Source of the DNA: Epiperipatus broadwayi
Lineage: Eukaryota > Onychophora > Udeonychophora > Euonychophora > Peripatidae
Length of the DNA: 64,000 bases
Direction: 5' to 3'
Assembly (NCBI GenBank): GCA_028023455.1
Contig: JAQFVV010000282.1
Coordinates: 1,177,512-1,241,511, forward strand
Shown: piece by piece, positions 61,871 to 64,000 of the stretch
Layout of the letters: every line of letters starts with the position of its first letter
Position numbering within the stretch: position 1 is the first letter of the stretch
Position numbers and translations under genes: made by a program
The notes under the pieces: generated by a model
Databases searched by the model: none
Seen by the model: the letters and a program-made list of their open reading frames with translations, nothing else
Told to the model about the DNA's origin: nothing

Positions 61871-62756
61871 AAGGGTTTATTGTTATTATTCTTTTATTTA
61901 AGATGCATTATTTTTCTCATTGCTTTCTTTGGTAACTCATTTTAAATATGTACATAATCAATCTCTTATAATAACTAGCCGACTGTAGGACAATAGTCCT
62001 TTAGCAGCTTCTTACATAATCTCTGTGAAGAAGAAGATACTACTCATCAAGCTTGCCATTTATCAAAGAATTTGTGTGATTTTCTTCTTTTGGATAGCTA
62101 GATATCCATTTACTGATTAGTACTGGATAGTTAGATATGTTGTAATACATAGATCTAAGATAAAATTAAGTTTATTGAAAAGAATTTTACTTGGTCTGCA
62201 CATAAACAGATTATAAGGCTTGTTAGATGGTATGTTATTTATACTCTAATGAAGCCTTTCTAAATCATTTTAAAAGGTAGTTTTTAAGGCATGCCTTGAC
62301 AAAAATTATTAGCCTAGCATGAATATTTTAGACAGTTTTCCTCAAATATGAATTAAGATAAAGATAAGATTATTTTTTAATTTGCAGAAGTATTAAATAT
62401 TCCTATAAAAAAAATCTAGACGGAATTTTGTTAAAAATGTTTTAATTGGTAGTTAATGTACAAATAATAGAAAGAGTTGATAACATACCTTTATTTTAAA
62501 TTCATAATGCCTATAAAATGAGCAGATGAAGATTTTATTCAAAAACTATTATCATTAAAAGAAACAATTCTGAAAAAAGTATAATCTATATTTTAAAAAT
62601 ATTGCAATAGTAGACTCTAATTATACTGAACTTTTTTGTTCACATTGACCATGACCATTTCAATTGCAGACCATTCTATGCAGATAGGGTAATGCCTTGT
62701 TATGTTAATGAAATAAGTAGCAATAGTCACAATTTTAGGTACATTGGTATTAGAGC

Positions 62757-63660
62757 TATGTCACACCATATATATTAGACCCACTGTGCCTGTTAACATT
62801 CATATCAATCTGCTGATAATCTTGTAATCTTGGGATCTGACCAAAATAATGTACATGGATTTTGTACATGCCTTTTTTAGAAAAAAAAAGAACGTGTACA
62901 TGATCTTGCACATGGTATTTTGGTAAGATATACAAAGTTATCAGGAGGTTGATATGAATGTCAACAGGTGCAGTAGGTCTAATACATGCTCTGTGTTGCA
63001 GGACTAAAAATAAATAAAAGTAAAAACGTAATATAAGTTTAAACAAGGTATTCAAATATGTACGATTTGGACACTAACAACTTTTAAGAACATTGGAAAT
63101 TTAAAAAAAAAGTGATTTGTGATCTTAATGAAATGACGCCATTACACAAAAAAAAATTGTTACTAAATAAACAGTAAATGAATTGGTTTTTAAATAATAT
63201 TTATAAAAACACATTAAGTATACTCATATGATATTTACCATGTAATATATAATAGAAATTGTTGCCTTAAAACTAAAAAAAATAACAATATTATCACAGA
63301 AAATGGACATTTGTACTAAAAAATTTTCCTCCAAAAATGTAGAATATGATTGCAGAGTATGCTTCGATTTTCAACAGAAATGCTAATAAATGTACTTTTT
63401 ATAAACAAATTAAACCGAAAAAAAAAAAAGGAACAAAAACCATAAAAAAAAAATACATATTAATCATGAGACTGAAAATGTTGATATATAATGAAAAAAA
63501 AAAGATTGCATTGATAAAAAAAGCATGTTTTCACGTATACTCGAAGGGATTATTTTCTTTCAATTTGACATCATCATGACATTACACATTTGTGGTGGGT
63601 GTGAAAAGGCCTCCTATCTTTCCTACACTATGTTGCACCTCTAATACCAGAGTACCCAAT
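62757..63660 (-). repeat. Family E copy E4, inverted relative of 25.1-26.3 kb
   Basis: The segment 63000-63510 is the reverse complement of about 25500-26220. The segment 62757-63005 is itself a foldback (cctgttaacattcatatcaa against ttgatatgaatgtcaacagg). The outer end carries gtgaaaaggcctcctatctt (63600), as in E1-E3. Poly-A rich frames over it are artefacts. Confidence 0.6.
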
Positions 63661-63779
63661 TTTAAAATATGATTTTTTCCCCAAAATACTTTTTTGTGAC
63701 TTAAATGTAAATTATTTATTAGTTATTTATAATAATAAAAATATGTATGCTATATTTATGTAATTATATACTTTTTATA

Positions 63780-63945
63780 TTAACTTGCCCTGTCAATGTA
63801 TGTTTCCGTTTGTATGTTCACATTTTTGAATTAACAAAGAAAAAAATCTGTTCCTTTGTAAAACTTGAACTCATATCCTTACACTTCCCCCAAAAATTGC
63901 TTAGCAACTGAACCAAGGAAAATATTACATTTGTAGAATAAAATG
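63780..63945 (-). repeat. Dispersed repeat H with tRNA-like end, copy 2
   Basis: taacttgccctgtcaatgta, gttcacatttttgaatt, aaaaaaatctgttcc and tagcaactgaaccaaggaa parallel 38282-38445. On the minus strand TGGTTCAGTTGCTAAGC resembles an A-box and GAGTTCAAGTTTT a B-box. Confidence 0.45.
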
Positions 63946-64000
63946 TTAATATTGATTTAACTCACACCTAATTAATTAATTAAATTAATAAATATATATA

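Noticed and set aside
62757-63055. 99-residue minus-strand protein
   Set aside because: It spans the foldback at the end of family E, and its sequence follows from the repeat rather than coding constraint.

Overview
This window is AT-rich eukaryotic DNA of invertebrate-metazoan character. It holds Penelope-like, RTE-like, CR1-like and LTR retroelements, a hAT-type MITE, tRNA-Gly-derived SINEs, long (ATT)n and (TA)n microsatellites and many imperfect palindromes. Nothing in it looks prokaryotic. I found no host protein-coding gene, rRNA gene or functional tRNA gene. Every reading frame I can name belongs to a transposable element, and most are broken. The phylum cannot be fixed from the sequence alone.

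Layout. 1-4 kb: AT-rich DNA with a foldback element (1104-2299). 4-8.4 kb: a hAT-type MITE with a perfect 8-bp target duplication and a nested foldback, then a 5'-truncated Penelope-like element (RT plus GIY-YIG, one in-frame stop), then a large foldback. 8.4-17 kb: gene-empty, with a minisatellite, a long (TA)n tract and a six-copy palindromic CAGGTG array. 17.3-23.2 kb: a minus-strand LTR element with about 2.1-kb LTRs, a 0.6-kb non-coding interior and a tRNA-Lys primer-binding site, flanked on both sides by nearly identical 0.52-kb copies of the same sequence. 23-31 kb: palindromic elements, AT-rich DNA and a SINE. 32-35.3 kb: two decayed LINEs lying tail to tail, each bordered by ATT/AAT microsatellites. 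36-56 kb: a dense field of small palindromic elements (families A, B, C, D, F, G), SINEs and RTE/LINE remnants. 56-64 kb: more SINEs, an RTE remnant interrupted by a probable solo LTR, and a foldback that matches 25-26 kb in inverted orientation.

The most notable signal is a set of dispersed elements that carry type I hammerhead-ribozyme motifs (family A near 4.3, 7.6, 37.3 and 40.8-41.4 kb; family B near 24.1, 27.2, 42.5/43.2, 47.1 and 48.0 kb; family R at 44.5 kb). In several copies the CUGANGA and GAAA core, a stem II hairpin, a very short stem III and a two-part stem I can all be paired by eye. Copies are flanked by variable 9-14-nt target duplications, and some are over-length tandem copies with a period of about 420-475 bp. 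This resembles retrozymes, which are non-autonomous retroelements made through hammerhead-processed circular RNA. The Penelope-like element at 5.1-6.6 kb belongs to the retroelement class most plausibly able to mobilise them, although this copy is dead. The large palindromic forms of these families are less expected and could give hairpin dsRNA if transcribed.
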